A stretch of 64,000 nt of DNA. Source: Rotaria socialis. Lineage: Eukaryota > Rotifera > Eurotatoria > Philodinida > Philodinidae. The notes beneath the pieces are model-generated. The model saw only the letters and a program-made list of their open reading frames with translations, was not told the DNA's origin and did not search any database. The stretch's first letter is position 1; every line of letters begins with the position of its first letter. The translations under genes were made by a program, and so were the position numbers. The DNA is taken from the NCBI GenBank assembly GCA_905331475.1, contig CAJNYU010001571.1, positions 37,468 to 101,467 on the forward strand, given 5' to 3'. This document shows, in pieces, positions 39,578 through 52,371 of this stretch.

Positions 39578-40488
39578 ATGATCACAGAAACAAAAGCTGT
39601 CGGTGATACAAATTTGCATCGTCATGAATCGAAAACATCTGTCTCTCAAGTTGAACTTAAATCATCGATAAATTCCGAGCATGTTTTAAATTCTCGATCA
39701 GGAAATAATATAGCATCGAAGGGAACAGTTCATAATAGTTTGCTTCAAAATTCTACAAAATCAAATCTTCATAATTGTCGAAGATTTCCCAATAATGATT
39801 TAGTTAATACACATTTTCCTATAATAAATATGAATGAAGGTAAAATCCTGTTGTCTTATTTCTATCAGAGATAACCGTCAAAATCGTCAAATCTTCACCT
39901 CTTTATTTTTCTTATCAAGATTCACCGATAAACAATAAAGTATCATCCTGTCAATTACCAGCAGTACCTAAACAAGCTGGTACATTTATTTATCGTCTCG
40001 TTAATAAATTTTTTCTTTTGAAAAATGCAAACAAAAATAAAGAAGACTTATTTCCTATGAAACAAATTAAACAAAAACGAAGCAATACTAAATTAAATGC
40101 AAAACTAATATCTGATAATAATCATACGTTATTAAATATTATATCAAGAAAAAGACAACGACGACAGCAGTGTTCAAAAAATACTACAAATAATAATCAA
40201 CACTGTACTGTTTGTCGAAAATATCGAAATAGTTTTTCTATGGTACCAATTAGTCAAATACAAGTTTTATCCACAGATTATATTTCAGAATCTTCTCACA
40301 TTATCAATAATAATGCGATAGCAAATCATCGAAAACAACGTTCGGTTTTAACAGTTGAACCATTCATATCGTTACCAAGAACTCGATTAGAAAAAATACG
40401 ATCGTTAAATGAATCACAATGTCAGACAATTGCATCAGCAGTTGAACTTATCTTTGATTCATTAATGTCAAATTATCAACAAATATGA
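39578..40488 (+). CDS. Unrecognised basic protein, two exons
   Basis: Exons 39578-39839 and 39920-40488 join with a GTAAAA donor and TATCAAG acceptor in phase, giving 276 residues. I do not recognise the family. The protein is hydrophilic, rich in Asn, Ser, Lys and Arg, with no signal peptide or membrane segment. A basic tract (ISRKRQRRQQ) is followed by CTVCRKYRNSFSMVP, a lone CxxC. The C-terminal segment LEKIRSLNESQCQTIASAVELIF is the most ordered-looking part and could form one amphipathic helix. The basic tract could act as a nuclear signal, but this is inference. An upstream exon is possible, since a T-rich run precedes the ATG. It lies downstream of two MITEs and is isolated from other genes. 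Confidence 0.55.
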
Positions 40489-41753
40489 TGAAATGTTTTT
40501 CTTGTCGCTCTGTTGTATGGTTAAAAAACAAAGCAAAATTCGCATTCTAATTGTTTTGGTATTGAATTCTGTTATGTCACGTATGTTGACGCATTACTTA
40601 TATCCAACAATATTACGAATCAATTGAATCGTATTCTAGGTTAATTTAACAAGGAACATCAATTTTGATAGAAGATCTACTTTCTTTGATAAAAAAAACT
40701 CATTTTTCTTGAGCAAAAGCTAATTTATTCCAATTGATGAAACTCAGAAAATGAAGAGCAGCCGCTGATAACAGATGTACAGTTAGTGCATACTGACTCA
40801 AATTGTTACAGAAAGAAATCCATTTCCATGATACAGCTTATTTATGCTGGTTTAATTAAAGCCCCAGTGCGATTTTCTGTATTTCACTTAAAATCAGCAT
40901 AGACACTGGTATTATAAGTCTTTGAAGCCAAACAATTTAATTGTTCTTATAAACTCGATCTATCCATAATACAGTATGACTCTTTTCAATCTAGAAGGAT
41001 CAATATTTAGAGACAAAAACGAAGTTCCACTTGTTTTGTCTTTAACATTGTATTCGCAATCTCCTGCAGAATGAATTATTTCTTATTTTCAAATAGTAAT
41101 CAGACAAACTGTTTGATCTACTCATAAAAAATTAGTAAATCGAATTCCATCATTGATACAGTTGATGCACTGTTGTTTTAAAGATCTTCGGATCAAATCT
41201 TGCATGATTTCACAAGTCTTAGTACAAGATGATTGAGGACTATTATTGTTGCTTTTCCTAATGTTATTTGTCTGTCCTGAAATGTAACCCAATTAAGCTC
41301 AAGAATTCGTGACTAATGAAACTGTCGATTTGGTTGAGCTACATTGAATTTTACAGTTCTTTCATACAACGTCATATCTAATCAAGAGTCGTGGCTTTCA
41401 CATGAATGATTTTCGTTCTATCAGAATATAATAATGCAGTTTTTATCGTACGAAATGCCTGAATGCAAATAATCTCGACAATTCTTTCATGTCAATAAGA
41501 TTAAATTGAAATAATTTTTATTCAATCCATAAACCAGTAGATGAGCAATATGTATATATTCATTCGACGAACAAACAGACGAACAGGTACACAACAATGA
41601 AGAAAAAAAAATATTTTCGTTTATATGATAATAGATAAAAGGAGGAAAAGGCTAGTGAGAATTAGAGATTCATTCAGTATGTCACAACGGAAATAAAATG
41701 GAATTCATACGTAAATCTGACGCGAACAAAACAAAAAAAAGAATAAATCATAC
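40489..41753. other. Intergenic, no gene seen
   Basis: 1.3 kb between converging genes. No open frame with protein-like character and no repeat recognised. Confidence 0.5.
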
Positions 41754-44700
41754 TCAAAGAATGATACACGCGGCAGATTTCGTTGATGGAATATTCGGAT
41801 CATAATTATGATTATAAACAGCTGTAGAATTAATATTTAAAGGAACATCGACATCGTCAACTTTGGTTTTATTAGTTGTTCTTGCACTGTTCTGTTTTGC
41901 AGCAACCACTACAGGACCTAGAACAAAAAAACCACAACGCTAATCAATTATTATTGTGATTAAAACATTTTGCATGCGCTAACGCTACCAAAAGATAAAA
42001 AACTAAGATATGCGAAAGTAAATAATTGCATAGAAATGGACATATAGCGGATAACGCACACAGTTCTATACAAAAACAACAACAACGAAAACAATGTGGG
42101 ATATGTGAAACATGAATGTATGTGTAGATATAAGGAAAGAAAACTGAATAGATAAATTTACTCACAATAAACTTTATTTATTCTAAAGTACGTAAATTAT
42201 AGAATAAAATTTCTTTATGAAACAAAAAAGAAATAATTTGGTTTTCTTACTCTTAGCTGCTCGTTGTTCTTCTTCAATATTTTGTTTAGCATCTGCTATT
42301 ATTGATTTAATTTGTTCTGGAGTAAAGTCTTGTGTTGAGATTCGCGTTGCTGAAAAATCCATTTTTATACGATTTACTTAAAAATACATAAAAATATTTA
42401 GTAATAGAATAAAAAGAATTCTATAAGATAGAATACCATTTGGTGGTGCTATAACAACGGGATAAAAACCACCAATAGGTTGATAAAGTACTCTAACATA
42501 CCCAACTGTACGATTAACAGTTAGATAACAAATTATTAATGGTTCTTTATTTTTTCCAATATAACAATCTTCTTCAGATGGAAATAGAACTCCCCAGCCT
42601 ATTTTATCACCTTGTTTTAAATATTTTGCAGCTTAAAATAAAAACAAAAATAGATATTTTCATTTTCGATCGAAACGCAACTCCAATTACCTTCTCCTGT
42701 TGGCCAAAAACGTAAATAATCTTGTTTAAATTGAGATATAGGCGGTGGATCAAGCGGTGAAGCCGTACACAAAGCAATAGCTAGCCATTAAAAAAATCAA
42801 TAAATAGTATTGAAAGATTTCATACTAGAGAACGTACCTGGTGGTGGTTCACTATCGTTAAATTTATCCATCAGTACAATTTCAAAATGGTTATATTCTA
42901 TAATGGAGAAAATGAAAAAGACACTTGATAAATTAACAGATTACGTTTTTTTTTTCTCAATTTTATACAAGAAAAAACAGTCACAATATGATTTTTGATT
43001 ATTTTAAGTAGAACAATCGAAATATTCAATTGAGATCAATAGAAAAACAGATTAGGATTTTTTTAACAATGGAAAAGATGAATAACTTGTTATTGCGTAA
43101 AATTGTTGTCGAAATATGATAATTGAAACTTTCATTAATTCGATTTGTCGTAATGTTTATTTTTGTTGCTAGAAGAGCAATTACGAAAAAAAACAACAGG
43201 ATCGAAAACTTGACAGCATCTAAGATATTTATAATACTCAATAACTTCTTATGGTCTTATCAACCTATTGATATTTCATAGTATGATATACAATAAGAAG
43301 TCAACAATAAAAAAACAGATATTCTTAGGAATTTTTTTCTGATCTGCCTGATAGTGTAAAACGATCTGATCTGATGATTATGCTTAGTTAAAAAAGATCG
43401 GTGCTAAATTAGGCAAACCAATCATGATGTTACAGTCAAAATAATACGAAATGTATTAGTTTCAACACACAGATTTCTTCTAAAATTATTCACTATTTTC
43501 ATTTAAGTATTTCCATTTATTTGTCAAATTGCTTTAAAGGTGAGAACATCTTGTGAGAACCTTTGATTTTTGTGCGTGACTACTCCTAGAAACATGTCAT
43601 TCTATTCCGGAATTTTTTTAACCTTTTTATGATTCTATAGTAGATTATAATCCTATCAATTATTTATTACTGAATCTCGTTTCCGACCAGCTCTCATTTA
43701 ATAAAAAAAAAACGTGCCCACTGGCTTTAGCGCTTCTGTCATATCCGGTGAAAAAATAATTCGACAGTCTTATGAAATCAAATCGGCTCCGACAATATGT
43801 TCATCGTTAGTTATCAAAGCTACCCGACAGAAAATATCTACTGCAAGAAACTTGTCATCTGTGGAAAATTACTGCCACACTATTCCTTTGGGACCATACT
43901 TAAAATTATGATGAATCGATATATGTATATTATCAATCAAAAGATTTTATAACATATACTATACTGTTTGTGACTATTGTTCTTTATTTATTATAGTGAA
44001 TTTCAGAAAAGGCTTCAGATGAATATTTGACGAAACACTTTCATTTTTGTACGAAATACATCTGGCTGTATGATGCCAAGAACCTCAATTCTCATCTCTA
44101 TACTTTAAAAGTCTTTTATGACTGTCTTTAGAAAAATTCTTCTGTATCGTATTAGTAAACAAGGTCAAATTATTTTTAGTATTGAACTAATTGAAGAGTA
44201 ATAAAGTCAAATTTACTTTTATGTAAGCTATATGGAGCTTGAAGACATAAAGAATGATCAATATGTTGTGGTAAAATAAAACATTTTTCTTTCAAATCAA
44301 CTTTTGTTCCTTCTGGTAAACACCAATCTTCTGGATTTCTCTACATTAAAACAAATCAAAATATTTGTTTTCAGAAAAAAAAACAATAACTAACCACACT
44401 ATAATGAGGTGGAACAGATACTCTTGTTTGCCAATAAACTAATAATTCAACAGGATCACCACCATTTTCAATAATTATTGTTGGAAAAAATTGTGAATGA
44501 TCATGTAGAGTTAAATAACGTGTACCAATCGGTCGAAAATTTTTGCTGAATAATGCAACACTCATTTCTTGTTCAAATACTTCAATTTCAACGCCAATCG
44601 TATCACCTTTTCTACATCGATGTCCGCGCATATTACCAACATCTTTACGATTGGAAAATAATTTTCCCGCAAATGTATCATAACCTACTGAGTCATTAAC

Positions 44701-47661
44701 AAGACCAGGTGGTTCATTTAGTGCATGTTTAGATGATGCAATACCAATAGTTACTTGACAATGTTCACCTTAAATACATAAAGATTTCTATGAAAAATTA
44801 CAGTAAAACAACAACAATTCAATATATTACTAATATTTTCTAATTCGACAAAAAAGAAGCGTCGTTCATATGTTATTGGTTTGAGAAATTGAATATAATG
44901 TAGTGTACTTTCGGTTCTTGGTATTGATACGCAACATTGATAGTCGCTAACATTTAATAGAACTTGTTCACTTTTTCGAAAAAAATGATTCGATAAATCT
45001 TAAAGTAAACATAAAAACCTATTTAGCACATTCTCGATGAGATTGAAATAGAAAAGAACTGTAGCTATTTATGAGAAGATTAATTTATTCTTTCTATTTT
45101 TCAATACATTTCTTCAACATTATTTTGTTTAATATTCCAAAACTAAAATGTAGAGTTTCTTCATGAAGGAAAATATAACTTCATCCCCTATTCGATGGTC
45201 GGCCATACATCACTAAAAGCTGCTATAGTCTATGAATGACAAACATGTGACATTACTAAGGCGCCTGTCATTTTGTGTAAATGTTTGCCTAGCACTTGTC
45301 ATATTTTTTCCGGTGAATTCTCTATACTTCAACATTCATTTGAGGTTGTGCTTCAATGAATTATGTAAAAAACTCTTATCTCTTATATAGCTTACCTCTA
45401 TCGACCACATCTTTTTGATATATATCAACAGCTGGTCCTAACATTTGTTTATAAAGTCCTTGAAGTTTTGTTAATTCATCAGTTGTTAACGTATTTTTTC
45501 TTTCAATAGAAACTTTAGTGGCTAAAATTAAAATAAAACAAATTAATGGCTGAAAAATTTTCAGATTCAATTATATTACCATATGGTTGAAGTAGAATAA
45601 TCGGTACAAAACCACCTTCAGGTTGTAAAACAAAAAGAACATCAACAATTAATTTGTTGAACATAACATAAACAAGACATAATTGTTCAGCTTTATCATC
45701 TACACAATTTTCATCATAAAAAACGCCCCAACCAATTGTATTCCCAACTTTCACTAAAATTAATAATATCGCATCTTGAGTTTTCCGTTGAGAAATTTGC
45801 TTACTTTTCATTTTAGCAAACCATGTGTAATAATCTTTCATTAGTGTACATGTCGGTGTAGGTTTCAATGGCTAAAAACATTATTAGGACTGTTTATTCA
45901 GTTTCATATAGATTTATATTTTTGAAATTTTCTTACCGAGCAAGTAGCTAATCCAACACTGGCACCTTTACCATCAGTCGGTGATACTTCTTGTTGTGTA
46001 ACAACAAAATAACGAAAGTTTTTGCCCAATGGTACAGGTGATTGTACTGGCAAATCTTCTAATTTGGAACGATTTTCAAATAATGATGTATGAGCATCAT
46101 AAGTACCCATTGGTGCACGAATCCACTGAGAAATAGGAATCTATGAAAACATGCCAATAGAAGTATTTTAATGAAATAAATAATAAGTGCAAAGAAGAAA
46201 ATAAATCAAATGCATACATCAGTAATAGATGGTAATTGTTCAACGGCTTCTGGCCATAGAACTGAAATATCAACTCGACCACCAGAGAATGTTATTGTTG
46301 GAAGAAATCGTTCTTTATTGGCTTCAAAATGGTATCTAATTAGAAATGAATTTATGTAGATGTTAGATTAAAAACAAATAGTTGATGGTCATTTTCTCAG
46401 GAATTATAACTATTTCTGAAATCTTCTTTTAATTGGATTTCGAATAAACAATGTATGTTATGATCATAATATCTTATTTGTAAAGGCCATGAATTTGCCA
46501 TTTTAGTTTTATGTATAACTTGAGTGTTGATATAATCAATACAATCTTTAGCGTACAATAACAATGTAAACGTTAATTCATTATGCATATATATATATAT
46601 ATATTTAATGAAACAACTATACCAAATTGATCTCTGTCTATTATAGTAAGGCAATTGCCATTTAAAAATTTGCCCTCAGTCACATCTAACCGTTTGAAGT
46701 GCCGCGAGTATATTATTTAATTGGATTTATTTAATGGCATTACCATACAAGAGATTTTTTCTTTTGTTCTGTTTATCTGAGCTTTTTTCTTTACTCATTA
46801 CAAAATAGTCAAAATCAATAAATTTATTATTCATAGAAACTACTAGTAACGTTTACTATTGAATTGAGTTCGCTAAGTTTTCCAATACAGAATGTAATTA
46901 ACTTTTCTATAAAAAAATACCGCATAGATATTCATCAGTTAAAGTTATTCTATTTTTCGACACAAAAATTATCTAAGAAATTTAATTTCAATTCCTACAA
47001 ATATTTCGAATAAAACGAAAATAAGGCACAATTTGTTTGAAATACCTAGTTGCAACTGGAAAATTGTCATAGTAAAGAAGTGCTGTTGAAAGATGTTCAC
47101 CAAAATAAGTAACATAAATTGCAACCGTATTACCTAAATAGTACATTCGATGAAATATAAAATAAATAAGCTAGCAAATTTACCTTTGCCATATTGAAGT
47201 CCAAGAGTATTTGCATGCACTTTCCATGATGTATATACTCGTCCTGTATTATTATGATAACCAAGAGAATTATTGTATTGACCTAAAACAATAAATATTT
47301 ATTAGTTTAAATCAAATAAGTATACAAATATATGCACCTGCATGCGAATTAATATCTAATGGCGCAACTCCAACTGCTAATATTGCATTTGGATCTAAAA
47401 AATGGTTGGTAATAAAATAAAGAAAAACAAAAAATTCATATGATGTTTACCGCATTTATGAACTTCAATAACAAAATAAGGTGATTCAGGTGTAAGTGGT
47501 TGAAGCGATTGTAGAATTGAAACAGTTTCAAAATTTGTTGCTTTCTTATTTCCATAAGATATTTCAATTTTTTTTCCTCTAATTATTCCATTTGTTGTTG
47601 TTGTTTTACCTTTAATTGCTATATCACCAACAATACGATAGCGCGTATCAGTTGTTGCCAT
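41754..47661 (-). CDS. Four-unit SPRY-like protein with C-terminal CaaX
   Basis: Seventeen exons: 47661-47451, 47394-47338, 47282-47185, 47133-47046, 46335-46218, 46140-45937, 45871-45805, 45753-45580, 45531-45396, 44998-44831, 44768-44395, 44340-44217, 42897-42838, 42780-42691, 42631-42437, 42376-42251, 41917-41754, giving 817 residues. SPRY folds are protein-binding modules. Unit A1 (exons 1-5) has SPYFVIEVHKC and RFLPTITFSGGRVDISVLW. B1 (exons 6-8) has GNTIGWGVFY and EGGFVPIILLQP. A2 (exons 10-11) is the clearest SPRY: PPGLVNDSVGYDTFAGKLF, RKGDTIGVEIE and QFFPTIIIENGGDPVELLVYW. B2 (exons 13-15) has GDKIGWGVLF and IGGFYPVVIAPP. A helical linker follows, and the protein ends CIIL, a CaaX box of the geranylgeranyl type. 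No membrane helix is present. The closest known architecture is SPRYD3, which has two SPRY units. Function unknown. Confidence 0.78.
42898..44216 (-). other. 1.3-kb intron of the SPRY-like gene
   Basis: Intron between exons 12 and 13. Contains frames on both strands (for example 43026-43241 minus, 43714-43911 plus), none with recognisable motifs. Confidence 0.6.
46336..47045 (-). other. 0.7-kb intron of the SPRY-like gene
   Basis: Intron 4, splitting an Arg codon in unit A1 (AG|A). Contains a short (AT)n run near 46587-46602. Confidence 0.6.
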
Positions 47662-49721
47662 ACTGCTTATAAATAATTGCTAGCAAGACAAATATCAATT
47701 TATCTATATATTAAATAATCAATGAATGAATAGATATAATGAAAAAAGTTGTGATAAATCATACTATTCGTTTGATAGTCTCACTATACATCGATAATAC
47801 TTTTGTCAATACTAAACGTGCAAAATCTCTTTGGCGATCGTGAATTGGTTAGTTAAGAAATCTCAAGCCAAAAAAGAGAAAAAAGAAAAGCGAAAACGAA
47901 AGAAAAAAAAAAGAATTCTTATTAATAAATTGATCTTCAACATCTCTAGCTCTTAACTATAAATTGAGTAAACATTTGATTTTCAAGTACACCATACACG
48001 ACGGCATTAAAATAAAAAACGTGCTTTTATCATTGTTGCATACGCAAAAAATAAACAAGAAATGCTCAAGCTCTACTCAATTAATCGGAGAAGAAGAAAA
48101 AACTGAAGAAAGATATTGTAGAAAAGAAAACTTGAGTGTTCCCAAGGCGAAGAGAAACAAAATGCCGTATTATTGCTGTCCGAAGGTGAGAACTGTATAT
48201 AATTTTCTTTTTTTTTTCTAATAGAATAAAAGAAACATGACAACTGTGATTCATCGAATACAAATATATTGGCTACTTTTAGTGAACAAGTGTGCGGATC
48301 CTTGAGAGATGTCGCACGAAATTGAATAGTTGAACAACTTTTCATCATGTTTTGAACAAGATGACACGTTTTTCTCAAGCATAGCGATTGTAACAGTGTC
48401 GAATTTCAAGCATGCTTTATGATACTTGATACTTTTTGTTTTGTTTTTTTTGGCTTGTCATCATTAACTAAGAATATTTACGAATGCAATTGATATTTTA
48501 ATAGATTTTTATGTTTCGACAGAGAAAAATCTATGAAAAAATCTTACGATTTGTTTTTCAAAAACATATTTCTTAAAAAAAAAGTGTATTGTTTGGTAGG
48601 TTTTTTTCGGAAATGAGAAAAGGGAAGCGTCATTGATTTTCAATGTAACTAATTTACATCTTGTAGTTTAGCTAGTTTTTTTTCTTCAGGATTCAACCTT
48701 GAATAATTTTTCCGTATTAGTTCGACTCGATATTTCTTCATTCTATTGATTATCTAGATTGTTGTTTTAAATACTCGCTAGCTGAAAACAACTTTTTGTT
48801 GCTCTCGTTTTTCTCCTATATTTTTTTCATTCAAAAATAAAATTTTAATACTCGATTTGTAGTTTAAAGGTTCTTCTTTTATGTAAGTTGCTATAAAAAC
48901 AATGCAGTACAAATATTAGTTTGTTCTCACGCTTAATTTGTTTTAAAGATTAGAAAAAAATTCAAAATCTGCAATCAATAGCTCATATAGTATAACGATA
49001 TGTGCTCATCTAAGAAAGAGACTACAACTTGAATATAATAGATGCAATATTCATACATATATTCATTTACCGTGATTATCTTTCAACTGAAGAGTAAATT
49101 TATTTTTCATCTGGAGAATAGTGACAAGTCAAAACTTAACGTGACTTGAACCATTTCATCAATCAAAATTTGAATAATAAGTAATCTCCTTTTTATACTC
49201 TTCCAATTTTTGAATTGCATTTTTGTTTCAAATGAATAGTTCTCCAGAAATTAATCAATTGTTTAATGATCGCATTCGACTGACATTGTAAAATAACATA
49301 TTCAATTTTAAGTAAAATCTGTTAGAAAATCTATTTTTAATATCTTCAAGAATCATAAATATCTTTCTCTAAGTAGATGATATTACTGTCAAATATATAT
49401 ATATATAAATAAGACGATTTATTTATCTTTCATTAATAATAAATTAGTTCGAACATCTACAATCTTAGTTTGCATGCCGTAGAGTCACAGCCTTCTTCTT
49501 ATTATTAAGTTCATACAGCTAAACATGAAGATTTTCCGTTAAAATACACACCTTCATCAGTAATCATAAGTATTAATTATACAAAAAGACAAATAAATTT
49601 GGGCTTGTAGGAATTATTTTATATTTCAAAAATCTATTAATGATTATTTTCATATAAAAAGAAAAAAATATATAGCAAATTATAACCATTTACATGAATT
49701 AAACTTTTTTTTTTAAATATT
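47662..49721. other. Intergenic between SPRY-like and LIM genes
   Basis: 2 kb, A+T-rich. An acceptor-like CTTGCTAG lies about 30 nt upstream of the SPRY-like ATG and may end an untranslated exon. Open frames around 47964-48378 on both strands overlap one another and have no motif. Confidence 0.45.
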
Positions 49722-50098
49722 TTACTCATCGAGCGCAGGAGTATTATTATTCAATGTGTCACCAATTTTATTGCTTGCATCCGAAAAACCTGATTTATAA
49801 TTCCCTTTGATTTTGAACAACTGCATATAATGAGTTTTGCAATAAATTTTCCCATCATTTGATGTAAAATTACCGGGCCTATAATGTAGAAGAAAACCTT
49901 ACAATCAAGGAAGATGTTTAAATAAAAAAAATAATGTATACTAATAAATAAGATGATTTTCTCAAGTAAAAAAACTTACTTGAGAACAGATTTACAATGT
50001 GCACATCGAAAACATGGTTTATGATATGCTTTACTATTAACCATGATTTTCTCTGTTGCATATACAGTTTTTTCACAAACAACACATTTTGGATCCAT
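49722..50098 (-). CDS. Single-LIM-domain protein (LIMD2/EPLIN-like)
   Basis: Two exons, 50098-49980 and 49878-49722, giving 91 residues. The LIM zinc module is complete: C5-x2-C8-x17-H26-x2-C29-x2-C32-x2-C35-x17-C53-x2-H56. The residues after the last ligand (HYMQLFKIKGNYKSGF) match the QLFKxKGNYDxGF tail of the EPLIN/LIMA1 and LIMD2 LIM domain, which points to an actin-associated adaptor role. There is no second domain; a short Asn-rich tail of about 20 residues follows. The size is near that of LIMD2 (about 130 residues) rather than EPLIN. The intron is 101 nt with GT-AG ends in phase. The ATG four codons before the first zinc ligand is the natural start. Which subfamily it belongs to needs a tree. 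Confidence 0.88.
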
Positions 50099-51344
50099 TA
50101 AAAAAAAAAGTAGAGAATATCAAAGAAAATATGTACGTAATTAAACAAAGTATTTTCTGTTGATTGGTCTTTGTTTTTCTCTGCTTCGTTGCAAAAAAAT
50201 GGATCGTATGCAATACAAATAACGATAAAGTCAGCAGATGCAAAGAACTCTCCCTGAATAGTATTCTGTTACTATCGTTTCTGTTTCAGTATTTTTCTTC
50301 ATAAACAAGTTCTATATAATACCACTATATATATATATATTTATTCTTTTTTTCGTTCGGGTTTGTTTTCCGCCAATTGATATGTATAAATAGAACCAAT
50401 GATTGATTATCCGAATTAGGAATTCTTAATCGATAGATAGAGCAAAACGTCGAGAATATCTAATTTTTAAAAATTAATTCTTCCAAAAACGAAGAAAAAC
50501 AACAGAAAAATATACATCGATATATATTTTTTTTCTTGAAATATAGTATATTATATCGTTTTTTTTATTCCTTTAATCATATATATCTATCTATCATTTT
50601 TTCTATTATAGAATATTCAAACTTAATGGGATTTCGAACATATTATTTTATCTATACTAATTGGTAGAAATCGCAGTGTGAAATGACATATGAAAACACA
50701 AGCACTTGTTTTATTCAATATTATGAAAAATGGATGCTATGATAGGTGTAGAAAGCATGATGATCATATGTATGTGTCAATCATCAAATGTCAACCATGT
50801 TTTAATGGAAATTCTAAACAAACAATCAATACGAGGAGCATAGCAATGCTTTTTTGATAATAATCAGTCATGGATAGAAATGGATATACATATTTTAAGG
50901 ACTTGTAAAAAGAATCCTGAGTGTATAATAACATCATTATAGTTGTTATTGGTAGATTTCCATTGTTAATTGAAAATGTTAGAAGAGAAAGGTATAAGTG
51001 TGAAATTCAGTAAAAGCGTCAGCTGCATTACTCGTTAGTCATCAATAGCTCCTATAAAAAAAGAAACTCGTAAAGAGAAAAAAATATTTAACCAGAAAAA
51101 TACAACTTGTCCTGTTGACGTTGCGTCCCTTGACGAGAATCGATCTATACTTTCTGAAGAAACTATTAAAAACGAAGAAATAATTCATGGTGTTTTTTCT
51201 ACCCTTCTGCTTGTACCTTCTTCTTAGTAAATAGCTATTTATTCTCATAAGAGTTTTAAACGATAATGAACGTTTCTTTTTTTCCAATGATTAGGTTATC
51301 CTAATGCAAACAAATACTCTTGTACATTCGTGAGGATTACATTG

Positions 51345-51407
<63 letters not shown>

Positions 51408-51469
51408 TAAGTAAAAAAAACAAAAAAGAAACCAAATCTGACCTTGACTTTATTGTATTTAATTTATAA
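50099..51469. other. Intergenic with a CT/AT microsatellite
   Basis: Upstream flank of the LIM gene and downstream flank of the small membrane protein. T-rich with no convincing gene. The frame 51042-51287 (minus) is Arg/Lys/Phe-rich and unsupported. Confidence 0.45.
51351..51404. repeat. (CT)n(AT)n compound microsatellite
   Basis: An uninterrupted CT run of about 26 bp followed directly by an AT run of about 28 bp. Confidence 0.95.
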
Positions 51470-51748
51470 TCAAAGAAGCGTATTGATAGGCATAGGTGAA
51501 GAGGTCGCGCTTGATGGTGATTCTATGAGACGTAGTTTGAATAAAAATGGTCTCAATACGAGTTGAAAACAATGTTCACAATGAAAATTTGAATAAAGCA
51601 ACACCAAAACGACAATCACCATAAATAAAATACCACCAATATACCACGAGTCGAATGGATTTGTTATATAGGTTTGTTTAATAGTTCGGCTTGTGGTTAC
51701 TATTGTTGTTAAAAATGTGTCATTGCTAAATAGAGTTGATGCGTTCAT
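51470..51748 (-). CDS. Small single-pass membrane protein, unrecognised
   Basis: 92 codons from an ATG to a stop. The N-terminal 35 residues are Thr/Ser-rich with NAS and NDT glycosylation sequons. One hydrophobic helix (about residues 37-52, YIGGILFMVIVVLVLLY) follows, then a short cysteine pair (FHCEHCF) and a basic, Ser/Pro-rich tail. This layout (outside N-terminus, no signal peptide, basic residues after the helix) suggests a type III membrane protein. It resembles small ion-channel accessory proteins only in size and topology, and I do not assign a family. No intron is needed. The frame is isolated, which lowers confidence, but its composition is unlike random A+T-rich frames. Confidence 0.4.
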   Translation of the reverse strand: MNASTLFSNDTFLTTIVTTSRTIKQTYITNPFDSWYIGGILFMVIVVLVLLYSNFHCEHCFQLVLRPFLFKLRLIESPSSATSSPMPINTLL

Positions 51749-52371
51749 ATGATTAATTAATGTACTCTTTTATATATTATGTAAGATAAAATAACCGATC
51801 AATGTCAATACGAGATTACTCTTAACAGTTGTCGAAAAAGTCGAATGCAAGGAGAAGAAAAATGACGACGAGCTATTATCACGTTTATGTATTCTTTGTC
51901 TCTCTTTTTTCTCTATTCTCGTTCTTTATTCACATTTAGTAAGGCATTGCCCATAGAACAAGTCAGAGTAACATTTGAATTTTTCCGGAAGTTCAGCTTC
52001 TTTGTAATGCAATATAATAAGAAAAATTGTCGAATAATTTCTTCATGTTAATATTCACTATTATTACTAATATTATCATTCAATTGTTTACAAATAAGTG
52101 AAAAGTCTAACAATAGAGAGACACATTACATCTAAAGAATCTTCCGATATGATTCATAAAAGAAACCAATAATGGTTGTTTTTCTTTATCTATGCCTCGT
52201 TTAATATTTCATTTTCTGTTCTCATGATGCTGTCATTCTTCTTATTATTATTATTGGATTAGCGTTGCAGACAAACAGGAGATGAATGTATGTATAGAAA
52301 AACAAATATATAATACCTGATCTTCAATGGCAATAATATGGAATGATTTCCCATGTGTTTCATTACGATGA
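51749..52371. other. Intergenic, no gene seen
   Basis: A+T-rich flank of the small membrane-protein gene. No repeat or gene recognised up to the G+C-rich terminal repeat at 52372. Confidence 0.5.

Noticed and set aside
48073..48378. Overlapping frames on both strands of about 60-101 codons
   Set aside because: Phe/Ser/Lys-rich, mutually overlapping, no family motif, no conserved splice structure.
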